From Entomomonas sp945283395 (lineage in GTDB: Bacteria; Pseudomonadota; Gammaproteobacteria; Pseudomonadales; Pseudomonadaceae), in contig CAMLLC010000007.1 in the NCBI GenBank assembly GCA_946480835.1, positions 1-64,000 on the forward strand: a DNA stretch of 64,000 nt, read 5' to 3'. The position numbers were made by a program, and so were the translations under genes. Within the stretch, counting starts at the first letter, position 1. The number at the start of each line of letters is the position of its first letter. The notes below the pieces were generated by a model that saw only the letters and a program-made list of their open reading frames with translations, was not told the DNA's origin and made no database searches. Shown here piece by piece: positions 1 to 7,136 of the stretch.

Positions 1-16
1 ATTATAGGCTAGATTT

Positions 17-98
17 AGAGATCGCCAGATTGAAACGATCTCTATGAATCACACATATAAAATTAATCCTAGATAGTATTTTTCTATTTAGGATTAAT
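17..98. other. Left-edge non-coding segment with two hairpins
   Basis: No gene is visible in the first 131 bases. Two inverted repeats stand out: AGAGATCG at 17-24 pairs perfectly with CGATCTCT at 36-43, and ATTAATCCTAGATAG at 62-76 pairs with CTATTTAGGATTAAT at 84-98 with one mismatch. The second could be a bidirectional terminator, but neither has a long T tract after it. Function is unassigned. Confidence 0.4.
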
Positions 99-131
99 GA
101 TAGGGAAAGTTAACTATGAAAAGATTAACTA

Positions 132-983
132 GGGTCTGTTGAACATTCATAACCTTAACCAAATATATGCACAAGCTAATGCTACATTACTGATATAGCT
201 ATTCTTTAGTTTATTAAAGCGAGTAGCTATACTTCTAAAGTGCTTAAGTGTAGCAAATGTATTTTCAATAACATGTCTCGCCTTGTAAATATGCCAATCC
301 ATATGATCATTTCCTGATTTACTATTATGCTTATTTGGAATATTAGGATGTGTTTTAGTGGAGCTGATTAAATGGCTAAGCGACTCAGAGTCATAACCTT
401 TATCAGCATTTAATACCTCTGTTTTGGTTAGATTTAAAAGAGCTATTAACTTAGGAGCCACTTTACTATCATGAGTCACACCATCACTAATCAGAAAATC
501 TATAGAGTTACCATGGGCATCAACTGCTAAATGAATTTTAGAACTATTTCCACCTACATTTTTGGCAATATCCTGATGACTACCGCCTGCTGCACCAGCA
601 CTACTTTGATGTGCTCTAACATGAGAACCATCAATTGATACCCACTCCATATCAGGGGCTTTGATTAATAGTTTAAATAGCTGCATAAACTTTCCTGATT
701 TTGCCCATCGTCTAAAAGTCTTAAAGACAGTATTAAATTTACCAAAACAATCAGGAAGATAACGCCACGGACAACCTGTTTTCATTCGATATAATATAAC
801 TGTGAATATAACTCTTAAATTTGGTTTGTCATAGATGTTCAAATCAAGGAGAATAGGCTTTAGCTTCAGCCAAAGTTCGTCATTGAGTAATGTTTGGAGC
901 ATAAGATAAAGAGTGATTAGGAGTTATTTGGTGATAAAATTCTAACGCTCTTTATCTTATTTATTCAAATGTTCAACACGCCC
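132..983 (-). mobile_element. IS5-family insertion sequence, about 852 bp, intact
   Basis: The element is bounded by near-perfect terminal inverted repeats: GGGTCTGTTGAACATT on the left and, read on the other strand, GGGCGTGTTGAACATT on the right (two mismatches). A TA dinucleotide flanks both ends (130-131 and 984-985), consistent with a 2-bp TA target duplication as in the IS427-like branch of IS5. It carries one full-length transposase gene. Both ends and all catalytic residues are present, so it may still be mobile or a recent arrival. It lies directly upstream of a YgiW-like gene. Confidence 0.88.
147..902 (-). CDS. IS5-family DDE transposase
   Basis: This 251-residue protein catalyses cut-and-paste movement of the surrounding insertion sequence. 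It has the N-terminal DUF4096-like region of IS5 transposases (CPWRYLP near residues 44-50) and then the RNase H-like catalytic core. The DDE triad is D91 (VSIDGSH), D167 (LNADKGYD) and E213 (HVIENTFA), the last in the usual context before FRSIATRF. The ORF is a single uninterrupted frame, whereas many IS427-group elements need a frameshift between two ORFs. It nearly fills the element, ending 15 bases inside the left inverted repeat end. No passenger gene is present. Confidence 0.93.
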   Translation of the reverse strand: MLQTLLNDELWLKLKPILLDLNIYDKPNLRVIFTVILYRMKTGCPWRYLPDCFGKFNTVFKTFRRWAKSGKFMQLFKLLIKAPDMEWVSIDGSHVRAHQSSAGAAGGSHQDIAKNVGGNSSKIHLAVDAHGNSIDFLISDGVTHDSKVAPKLIALLNLTKTEVLNADKGYDSESLSHLISSTKTHPNIPNKHNSKSGNDHMDWHIYKARHVIENTFATLKHFRSIATRFNKLKNSYISNVALACAYIWLRL

Positions 984-1021
984 TAACAATATTGTTACTT
1001 TTTTATTTGATTATGCTATAG

Positions 1022-1034
1022 GTTATCAGACAAC
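1022..1034. promoter_or_regulatory. Near-palindrome upstream of YgiW-like copy 1
   Basis: GTTATCAGACAAC lies about 40 bases upstream of the start codon and just downstream of a plausible -10 region (TATGCTATA at 1012-1020). The same site in unit 2 is a perfect palindrome around one central base. It could be an operator or the base of a small 5' UTR hairpin. No regulator is identified. Confidence 0.35.
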
Positions 1035-1074
1035 TTTTTTCAAACGCTATAAAGATAACTAACGTGAGAAAATT

Positions 1075-1470
1075 ATGAAAAAGATACTATTAACTATGTG
1101 GCTAGGACTAGTCGCTAGCTTAGTATTTGCCCAACAGGGTGGTTTTACTGACCCAACTGTTTCAGATAGTAATCAAACGGTTGCTGTTACCGATGCTAAT
1201 GAAATCCTTACATCAGTCAGTATGGTCGAAGATCTAGATAATGATTCTAACGTTAGAATAAGAGGTTATATTTTGCAGTATTTAGGCAAAGATAAATATT
1301 TGTTTAGAGAGCCAGCAGGCATAAGAACAGTAATCATAAAAATAGATGATAATAATTGGCATGGAATTATAGGAGTTAATGATTTAGTGGGTATAAAAGG
1401 TAAAATAAATAAGGATGGGAATTCATTTAAAATAGATGTCTACTCTGTGCAAAAGGTAACTATAGAATAA
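1075..1470 (+). CDS. Secreted YgiW/YdeI-type OB-fold (BOF) protein, diverged copy 1
   Basis: The protein has 131 residues with a Sec signal peptide (residues 1-19, likely cleaved after VFA) followed by a bacterial OB-fold domain of the YgiW/YdeI stress-protein family. These are small periplasmic proteins linked to stress tolerance; the ligand is not well defined. Landmarks are RGYILQYLGKDKYLFR and IDDNNWHG, with a C-terminal NSFKIDV strand. Compared with copy 2 it has a 2-residue-longer loop (EPAGIRT), one residue lost in the WHGI-GVNDL segment, and no TVAKAKQL-like helix start, so it is the less canonical copy. The start has an AACGTGAGAAA leader shared with copy 2. An IS element sits just upstream and may alter expression. 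Confidence 0.8.
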   Translation: MKKILLTMWLGLVASLVFAQQGGFTDPTVSDSNQTVAVTDANEILTSVSMVEDLDNDSNVRIRGYILQYLGKDKYLFREPAGIRTVIIKIDDNNWHGIIGVNDLVGIKGKINKDGNSFKIDVYSVQKVTIE

Positions 1471-1533
1471 TCGACGGCAGTTATAATCAATAGCTTTTAC
1501 ATTTATCAGTTATTTACTTTTATTATCAATAGA

Positions 1534-1602
1534 CTAAGCTATTGGAAAGTAGTTTAGTGCATTACAGAAGTGGTCATGAAGTTCTATGACTTTCATTACT
1601 TT
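1534..1602 (-). pseudogene. Fossil 3' end of the neighbouring two-TM gene (22 codons plus stop)
   Basis: Read on the minus strand, this stretch still encodes the last 22 residues of the gene at 2191-3237, in frame, with 18 of 22 residues identical and the same stop position. It includes the motif IELHDHFC. Homology stops abruptly at 1602, opposite position 2259. It was carried along in the tandem duplication and has no start of its own, so it is a relic rather than a gene. Confidence 0.85.
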
Positions 1603-1684
1603 GATTTATTACTGTTAATATTTTGATACAAGTATTTTACCGAATTAACAATTTCTTTACTTTTTTTATTTGCTTATGCGGTAT

Positions 1685-1697
1685 GTTGTCAGACAAC
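1685..1697. promoter_or_regulatory. Perfect palindrome upstream of YgiW-like copy 2
   Basis: GTTGTCAGACAAC is a 6-bp inverted repeat around one base, 40 bases before the start codon, next to a possible -10 (TATGCGGTATG). It is conserved with one change in unit 1. It could be an operator or a short mRNA hairpin; the regulator is unknown. Confidence 0.4.
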
Positions 1698-1737
1698 TTT
1701 TTTCAGAAGCTATAAAGATATCTGACGTGAGAAAATT

Positions 1738-2130
1738 ATGAAAAAAATACTATTAACTATATGGGTAGGGTTCGCCGCTAGCTCAGTATTTGCCCAACAG
1801 GGTGGTTTTACTGGTCCATCTGTTTCAGATAGTAATCAAACGGTTGCTGTTACCGATGCTAATGGCCTCATTACAACAGTAGCTAAGGCCAAACAACTAC
1901 ATGATGATTCTAAGGTTACTTTAAGAGGTTATATTGTGCAGCACTTAGGCAAAGATAAATATCTGTTTAAAGATGCAACAGACCAAGTAATCATAGAAAT
2001 AGATGATGATAATTGGCATGGAGTAATTGTAGGAGTTAATGATTTAGTAGAATTAAAAGGCGAAATAGATAAGGACGAGAATTCATTTGAAATAGATGTC
2101 CAAACTGTACAAAAGGTAACTAAACAATAA
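1738..2130 (+). CDS. Secreted YgiW/YdeI-type OB-fold (BOF) protein, canonical copy 2
   Basis: The protein has 130 residues with a signal peptide (1-19, cleavage after VFA) and a full BOF domain. It follows the family pattern closely: GGFTGPS after the signal, a KAKQL helix, VTLRGYIVQHLGKDKYLFKD, VIIEIDDDNWHG and EIDKDENSFEIDV. Members such as E. coli YgiW are periplasmic, stress-induced and small; the biochemical role is not settled. It shares its upstream 70 bases and ribosome-binding context with copy 1. No two-component system (qseBC-like) follows, unlike E. coli ygiW. Confidence 0.85.
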   Translation: MKKILLTIWVGFAASSVFAQQGGFTGPSVSDSNQTVAVTDANGLITTVAKAKQLHDDSKVTLRGYIVQHLGKDKYLFKDATDQVIIEIDDDNWHGVIVGVNDLVELKGEIDKDENSFEIDVQTVQKVTKQ

Positions 2131-2190
2131 TCGAAAGCAGCTATAATCAACTGCTGTTAATTTAATAGTTATTTTTTGACTATCAATAGA

Positions 2191-3237
2191 CTAAGCTATT
2201 GGAAGATAGCTTAGTGCCTTACAGAAGTGGTCATGAAGTTCTATGGCTTTCATTACTTTTTCATCTATTATTTGATTTCCAAAAGATTTTATGAAACGGC
2301 AGGCTGCATAATGTACAGCTTTGGCTTGATAGTTATTAATCCAATTATTTCGTGCAGCTAATTTGTTAGGGCTGATAGGCCATTGGTCTCGTGGATTCAT
2401 TGGTTTTAAACCAATTCGCCAAGGTTTAGGGGTTAATCTTGCACGAAAGCATTGCTGGTTTTTACACATTAGCGAATATAAAGGATCTACTCGAAAGCTA
2501 TTAAAAAATTTTTTTATTTCTGTGCTATGAGGAGAAAATGTTTTGTGTGTAAAGAGCACTCTTAATCCAGCTGGTGTTTCATAAAGTCGGAACCCCCAAA
2601 CTGGATTGCTAAGACTAAATTTTTCTAATTTTCTTAATAGGATGTAATAACGATGTTCATGACTTAAGTTAGTTTCTACCATAAAGGCAATAACCGTAAT
2701 AATAAGTGCAATCCAAAATAAATTAAAATTATAAGTAGTTAATCCTATAGCAATAGATAAAATTAAGGTAATACACAATAATATAAGAGACCAATGCTCT
2801 TTGAAAAAATTAAGTCTGGATAATAAAGGGTGCTTATAAAAGTCAATGTCAGCAAACGCTACATCAGGGGTATTCAAACATAATGCGCCATAACTATTTC
2901 GTGTAATAACTATATCATCATGCCGACTAATAATCTGTTCTCTAATAGGTAATCCTTCTGCTCCATTATAGTTTATTTTTAACTCTTTAAAGATTATTTG
3001 TTTACCATTTATCCAATTTTGTAATGCCTCATAAGCTCTTGTTTTGGCTTGGTGCTGAGCAACATCTTGACTAATATCTGACCAACCAAAGCGCTGAATA
3101 GTAATTTGTTGTTCATTATGATTATAGCGAATTTTCGCTTCAGCCCAATATTCCGGTACTATCATTGGCGAGTCCTTATGCAATATATTTAAAACGAATG
3201 TTTTTATATTAGCAGAGAACGCATTTAGATTGGGCAT
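2191..3237 (-). CDS. Two-TM membrane protein of unknown function
   Basis: I do not recognise a named family. The 348-residue protein has a soluble N-terminal half (about 1-145), two adjacent membrane helices (about 150-187, ILLCITLILSIAIG and LFWIALIITVIAF), and a conserved-looking C-terminal domain. That domain contains GFRLYETPAGLRVLFTH, RVDPLYSLMC, CFRARLTPKPWRIG and a terminal IELHDHFCKALSYLP. The dense conserved-type motifs suggest an enzyme or nucleotide-binding domain, but this is inference. Its last 22 codons also exist as a relic at 1534-1602. It converges with the YgiW-like gene and is divergent from the epimerase gene. Confidence 0.7.
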   Translation of the reverse strand: MPNLNAFSANIKTFVLNILHKDSPMIVPEYWAEAKIRYNHNEQQITIQRFGWSDISQDVAQHQAKTRAYEALQNWINGKQIIFKELKINYNGAEGLPIREQIISRHDDIVITRNSYGALCLNTPDVAFADIDFYKHPLLSRLNFFKEHWSLILLCITLILSIAIGLTTYNFNLFWIALIITVIAFMVETNLSHEHRYYILLRKLEKFSLSNPVWGFRLYETPAGLRVLFTHKTFSPHSTEIKKFFNSFRVDPLYSLMCKNQQCFRARLTPKPWRIGLKPMNPRDQWPISPNKLAARNNWINNYQAKAVHYAACRFIKSFGNQIIDEKVMKAIELHDHFCKALSYLPIA

Positions 3238-3345
3238 AATATTAAATTTTTTTAGTCTAATATATGCATTAGAAAATTAACTTTCATTCTTGTAAGATAA
3301 TTATCTAAAACTAACTAGTTGAAACCAAACAAGGTGTACTTTGAT

Positions 3346-4368
3346 ATGAATACAGCCACTACAAATAAATTGATGATTGAGCTATTAGCAAGTTATCAGC
3401 AGTTAGTTATAAAACAACTTACTGAACAGGATTTAGTCAGTGAGTTTTTGACTGCTGAAAAACTAGGAAATGCAAGATTATTATGTCAAATGCGCACTAT
3501 TATTTTTCTTTGTAAAACTGCCCATTGGCTTGATTCAACAAATATCGCTTTAGCGGAAAAACTTTATATTAATGCTGAGTCAGCTTATTTAATCGAAAAT
3601 AAATGGTTACAACAATTACATAATGATGCTGAAGCTACTTTGTATAGCTATGCTTTTGTTATATTGGCACAAAGTTATTTATTAAAAATGACCCACAATC
3701 AACTTTACGCTATTGCTATAGCAGAAACCTTTACTTTGGTTACCAGTAAGTTTCAAGGAGCAACTATTTTTAAACCACTTAGTAATTTAGCATGTTTAGA
3801 GCAAAATTCTGCTATGCACCTATACGAAGCATTAACTTTTGCTTGTTATCAAGCCGAAGCTGTTTATATGAGACCTACTATCCAAGCATTGGAGCAACTA
3901 ATAAAAGATACCTTTGGACAAGAACATAATTTATTAGCTGAGAAAGTGAGTTATGCGGGCCAAGTTTTAAGTTATGAGACAGGTCATTGGTTCGAGTGGG
4001 TAACTTTACTTCTCAGAGTAAACAAGTGGGGTAAGCAAACTACTATCGATCCTATGTTATTTTATCAACAAGCTATTGATAAAACTCATTTTACTGAGCA
4101 AGGCTTAGTATTAAATGAAATGAATCATCGTTTAATGCCGCTAGATACTAAACAAATACGAATCTGGCCAAATTTAGAATTTTTAAGAGCTAACACTTTG
4201 GTGACAGGTAATTTACCTAGCCAAGAATTAATTACTTTTATGCAATTATTTTTTGACGATAAAGGTTGGCCTATAGAGTATTTGGGTGCTCCTAATGCAG
4301 GCGTTAAATCAACCACGGGGTATCACATAGCAGAATGTTTTGTAGATATTTTAGAAGTTAAGAGGTAA
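3346..4368 (+). CDS. AGE-family (N-acylglucosamine 2-epimerase/mannose isomerase-like) protein
   Basis: The protein has 340 residues from the ATG at 3346, which has AAGGTG nine bases upstream; an in-frame TTG at 3319 lacks as good a site. The fold family is an alpha/alpha barrel that epimerises or isomerises sugars. Matching landmarks are CQMRTIIF, YSYAFVILAQSYL, NSAMHLYEALTFA, GHWFEWVTLLLR, IRIWPNLEFLRA and a C-terminal TGYHIAECF. These supply the histidines expected in the barrel centre (in MHL, GHW and YHI). Sequence is divergent, so the substrate (mannose, GlcNAc or another sugar) cannot be named. It stands alone, with no sugar transporter next to it. Confidence 0.72.
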   Translation: MNTATTNKLMIELLASYQQLVIKQLTEQDLVSEFLTAEKLGNARLLCQMRTIIFLCKTAHWLDSTNIALAEKLYINAESAYLIENKWLQQLHNDAEATLYSYAFVILAQSYLLKMTHNQLYAIAIAETFTLVTSKFQGATIFKPLSNLACLEQNSAMHLYEALTFACYQAEAVYMRPTIQALEQLIKDTFGQEHNLLAEKVSYAGQVLSYETGHWFEWVTLLLRVNKWGKQTTIDPMLFYQQAIDKTHFTEQGLVLNEMNHRLMPLDTKQIRIWPNLEFLRANTLVTGNLPSQELITFMQLFFDDKGWPIEYLGAPNAGVKSTTGYHIAECFVDILEVKR

Positions 4369-4808
4369 TAAAGGTATTAACAATTAATTCTGTTTTAAGC
4401 ATGGGTATTAATGCTACTGTAAAACAATCCCAGCAAAGTATAAGATAATTATATTGTTATATAATAGTTGGGCGTTAAGTAATTACCTATAATAGCATTA
4501 AATACTTAATAAGAATAATATATGAAGTGGCAAAAATGTTAACTTTTTGGCTAGTTATAACATAACTCATTCCAAGGATATAAGTTAAGGATTGACGGGT
4601 AATACCTATAAAAACTATTAACTTTTTGTAAGAAATGCTCCAATTTGCTTGATATTAGCGTATTTTTCTAACGAAAACTGAATACTTGATAAAAAACTCT
4701 AAATTTTATAGCTTTTTATAGATGATAACAGGCTTTTAGGGTAGAATGCGCCAGCTTTAATTTATTCAAGTTTATTTTATTCATTGTTTATTGTTGAGGT
4801 TTTATTGC
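4369..4808. other. 440-bp AT-rich gap upstream of infA
   Basis: No ORF or RNA gene is supported here. Near the right end TAGAAT at 4742-4747 is a reasonable -10 hexamer for infA, but no good -35 sits 16-18 bases before it. The segment GTTAACTTTTTG/ATTAACTTTTTG occurs twice (about 4540 and 4617) without clear meaning. Confidence 0.4.
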
Positions 4809-5027
4809 ATGTCTAAAGAAGACAGCTTTGAAATGGAAGGAACTATTATTGACACTCTTCCTAACACTATGTTTCGTGTAGAGTTAGAGAATGGGCATGT
4901 CGTTACAGCACATATTTCTGGTAAAATGCGTAAAAATTATATTCGTATATTAACAGGTGACAAGGTGCGTGTCGAATTGACTCCTTATGATCTGTCTAAA
5001 GGTCGTATTACTTACCGAGCACGTTAA
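4809..5027 (+). CDS. infA: Translation initiation factor IF-1
   Basis: IF-1 binds the 30S A site during translation initiation. The 72-residue S1-type OB-fold protein begins MSKEDSFEMEG and ends KGRITYRAR, the family's usual length and ends. The ATG at 4809 is preceded by TTGAGG at a suitable distance; an upstream in-frame TTG at 4791 would add six non-conserved residues. The internal HVVTAHISGKMRKNYIRI is the conserved RNA-binding face. In Pseudomonas infA sits near clpA/aat; here it is next to nhaA, so local order has changed. Confidence 0.97.
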   Translation: MSKEDSFEMEGTIIDTLPNTMFRVELENGHVVTAHISGKMRKNYIRILTGDKVRVELTPYDLSKGRITYRAR

Positions 5028-5028
5028 T

Positions 5029-5056
5029 TTAACTAATCTTAGTTAATTATTTTTTT
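5029..5056 (+). terminator. Probable intrinsic terminator after infA
   Basis: AACTAA at 5031-5036 pairs with TTAGTT at 5039-5044 with further A-T pairs around it, followed by a run of eight T. The stem has almost no G-C, so it may be weak. Confidence 0.4.
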
Positions 5057-5109
5057 TAAATGCTCTAGTTAAGAGTATAGTATTTTTTCGTCTAAAAAAA
5101 AGCTGACAA

Positions 5110-5139
5110 TTGCTTGTAGTGATGTAAAATTATCATAAT
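5110..5139 (+). promoter_or_regulatory. Possible nhaA promoter
   Basis: TTGCTT at 5110-5115 and CATAAT at 5134-5139 are separated by 18 bases. The match is moderate and the leader to the nhaA start would be about 70 bases. Confidence 0.3.
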
Positions 5140-5217
5140 AGTTATTAATCAATAAAATTATTTTGGCACAAACTGATTTTTCATTTATTTTAAAAAGCCC
5201 TGTATAAGCTGCTTATT

Positions 5218-6399
5218 ATGAAACACATTTTAGCTAGTTTTTTTCAGCTTGAAGCAAGTCGCGGTATTTTACTTATTATAGCTACATTGTTGGCGCTGTT
5301 CGCTAACAATACTCCTTTAGCTGCTTGGTATGACTCATTTTTACATATACCTATCACTTTGACTATAGAAAGTCTGACTATCAATAAACCTTTAGTGTTA
5401 TGGATTAATGATGGCTTAATGGCTATTTTCTTTTTATTAGTAGGGCTTGAAATCAAAAGAGAGGTATTGCAAGGTAATTTAGCTCGACCTTCACAAGTGA
5501 TTTTACCTACCATAGCTGCCTTGGGTGGAATGTTAGTACCAGCAGTTATTTATTGGTTGTTCAATCATAATGATATGCAGGCCCATAGTGGTTGGGCTAT
5601 CCCTATGGCAACAGATATTGCTTTCTCGTTGGGAGTTTTAGCCTTACTAGGTAAAGGTGTTCCCACCTCACTAAAATTATTTTTAATGACGTTAGCTATC
5701 ATCGATGATCTTGGGGCAATTATAGTGATAGCGTTGTTTTGCTCTGCGCAACTCTCTTTGCTAGTACTATGGTTGGCTGCAGTCTGTATAGTTATACTAA
5801 TAACATTAAATTGGCTAAGAATAACTAATTTAGCACTCTATTTAATAGTAGGCATAGTGCTGTGGGGCTGTGTATTAAAAAGTGGTATCCATGCCACTAT
5901 TGCTGGAGTGATTTTAGCGTTCACTATTCCCCTCAAAGGCATGATACCTAAAAAAGAAATTGGTAATCCGCCTTTAATAAAGCTAGAGCATGCCTTAGCA
6001 CCTTGGGTAAGTTTTTTTATTTTACCTCTTTTTGCATTTGTTAATGGCGGTATTTCTTTTGCAAGTGTAACTTATGACCATTTATTTAGTACTGTAACAT
6101 TAGGTATTATGCTAGGTTTATTAGTGGGTAAAACAATAGGTGTGTTTGCTTTTACTTGGTTTATTATTAAGCTAGGCTTTGCAAAGTTACCTAAAGGTGC
6201 TAATTGGCCATTACTACTGGGACTTTCAATGCTCTGTGGCATTGGCTTTACTATGAGTTTGTTTATTGGCTCACTATCTTTCCCTGTAGGTAATGAATAT
6301 ATGGGAATAGATAAGGTAGGGGTGTTATTAGGCTCTTTGTTGTCAGCAGTAATAGGCTATTTAATGATGTTTTGCATTTTGAGAAATCGCAAAGACTAA
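5218..6399 (+). CDS. nhaA: Na+/H+ antiporter NhaA
   Basis: NhaA is an inner-membrane electrogenic antiporter that expels sodium in exchange for protons, giving pH and salt homeostasis. The protein has 393 residues with about twelve membrane segments, close to the E. coli length of 388. The transport residues are D133 (ATDIAFSLGV) and the pair D163-D164 (LAIIDDLGAI), at the same numbers as in E. coli. The C-terminal CGIGFTMSLFIGSL segment is also conserved. The ribosome-binding site before ATG 5218 is poor. It is a single-gene unit between infA and the rpsF operon. Confidence 0.95.
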   Translation: MKHILASFFQLEASRGILLIIATLLALFANNTPLAAWYDSFLHIPITLTIESLTINKPLVLWINDGLMAIFFLLVGLEIKREVLQGNLARPSQVILPTIAALGGMLVPAVIYWLFNHNDMQAHSGWAIPMATDIAFSLGVLALLGKGVPTSLKLFLMTLAIIDDLGAIIVIALFCSAQLSLLVLWLAAVCIVILITLNWLRITNLALYLIVGIVLWGCVLKSGIHATIAGVILAFTIPLKGMIPKKEIGNPPLIKLEHALAPWVSFFILPLFAFVNGGISFASVTYDHLFSTVTLGIMLGLLVGKTIGVFAFTWFIIKLGFAKLPKGANWPLLLGLSMLCGIGFTMSLFIGSLSFPVGNEYMGIDKVGVLLGSLLSAVIGYLMMFCILRNRKD

Positions 6400-6545
6400 A
6401 AATGGCTAATGTTATTTATTTCTAATCAGTTAGTAATCATCATAGATTGTATGATAAATAGGATTTTAATTAACTAATTTAAGGCTAGCACCCTATAATC
6501 ATTATAAGTTTAGCTTGCGCAGATATTGTACCCTTGTAACCTTTC

Positions 6546-6574
6546 TTGTTTCATAGCGAAGATTCTAGTATAAT
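6546..6574 (+). promoter_or_regulatory. rpsF operon promoter
   Basis: TTGTTT at 6546-6551 and a perfect TATAAT at 6569-6574 are separated by exactly 17 bases. Transcription would begin near 6581, giving a leader of about 100 bases that opens with the hairpin at 6582-6602. Confidence 0.65.
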
Positions 6575-6581
6575 CTCGCCC

Positions 6582-6602
6582 CTTATCTCTAAATGAGATA
6601 AG
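6582..6602 (+). promoter_or_regulatory. 5' leader hairpin of the rpsF mRNA
   Basis: CTTATCTC at 6582-6589 pairs perfectly with GAGATAAG at 6595-6602 around a 5-base loop. It sits at the predicted 5' end of the transcript and may protect it from decay or form part of the leader control structure. Confidence 0.4.
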
Positions 6603-6620
6603 TAACCTACTGAAAATTAA

Positions 6621-6674
6621 CTCCTTGCTTGATTACTTGCTGATTACAAGTAACAGGCTACAATCCGTAAGGAG
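6621..6674 (+). promoter_or_regulatory. Probable S6:S18 ribosomal-protein leader
   Basis: The Shine-Dalgarno sequence AAGGAG (6669-6674) can pair with CTCCTT at 6621-6626, closing an outer stem. Inside it TTACTTG (6633-6639) pairs with CAAGTAA (6647-6653), leaving an asymmetric unpaired strand containing CAATCCGT before the closing stem. This is the layout of the S6:S18 leader known in many bacteria, where the S6-S18 complex binds a CCG-containing bulge and represses translation. Assignment rests on position, pairing and the CCG; no covariance model was run. Confidence 0.6.
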
Positions 6675-6679
6675 CGTAT

Positions 6680-7108
6680 ATGCGTCATTACGAAATCGTG
6701 TTTTTAGTTCATCCAGACCAAAGTGAACAAGTTCCTGGAATGGTTGAGCGTTATAAAAAAATTATTGAAGAAGATGGTGGTAAAATTCACCGTTTTGAAG
6801 ACTGGGGTCGCCGTCAATTAGCTTACTCAATCAATAATGTTCATAAAGCTCACTATGTTTTATTAAATATTGAATGTGGTGCCAAAGCATTAGCTGAGAT
6901 CGAAGACAACTTCCGTTACAACGATGCTGTTATCCGTAATTTAATCATTCGCCGTGATGAAGCTATTACAGAACAATCTGATATTGTTAAGGCTGAAGAA
7001 AATCGTAATTCTCGTGAACGCCGCCGTGACGATGTGATTCTTGAAGAACAAGATGACATTGAAGAAGATGAGCTGTTAGAAGAAGTTGAAGCTTCTGACG
7101 AAGAATAA
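6680..7108 (+). CDS. rpsF: 30S ribosomal protein S6
   Basis: S6 binds S18 and the central domain of 16S rRNA. The 142-residue protein begins MRHYEIVFLVHPDQSEQV and has the conserved GGKIHRFEDWGRRQLAY and AVIRNLIIRRDEA segments. The last ~25 residues are a highly acidic tail rich in E and D, as in gammaproteobacterial S6, the region that is glutamylated by RimK in E. coli. It is first in its operon, 28 bases before rpsR, and its start region lies in a probable autoregulatory leader. Confidence 0.97.
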   Translation: MRHYEIVFLVHPDQSEQVPGMVERYKKIIEEDGGKIHRFEDWGRRQLAYSINNVHKAHYVLLNIECGAKALAEIEDNFRYNDAVIRNLIIRRDEAITEQSDIVKAEENRNSRERRRDDVILEEQDDIEEDELLEEVEASDEE

Positions 7109-7136
7109 TTGCAAGACTAATTGAGGAGCCACTATT

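Larger units (their letters stand above)
984..1602. repeat. Tandem duplication, unit 1 (YgiW-like gene plus flanks)
   Basis: This segment matches 1645-2259 along its whole length: promoter region, the YgiW-like gene, its 3' flank and the end of the next, opposite-strand gene. The offset between units is 663 bp at the start codons and 657 bp at the right end, so only a few small indels separate them. The unit now begins at the right end of the IS element, which was inserted in or beside its promoter. The divergence shows that the duplication is not very recent. Confidence 0.85.
1645..2259. repeat. Tandem duplication, unit 2 (YgiW-like gene plus end of next gene)
   Basis: This is the partner of unit 1 at 984-1602. 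It runs from an upstream AT-rich promoter region through the second YgiW-like gene into the last 23 codons (with stop) of the minus-strand gene at 2191-3237. Because the full-length neighbour is attached only here, this is probably the ancestral copy. Confidence 0.85.

Noticed and set aside
4369..4808. A small RNA or riboswitch upstream of infA
   Set aside because: The gap is long but shows no stable GC-containing helices or recognisable aptamer core; the repeated ATTAACTTTTTG segment is too short and simple to interpret.
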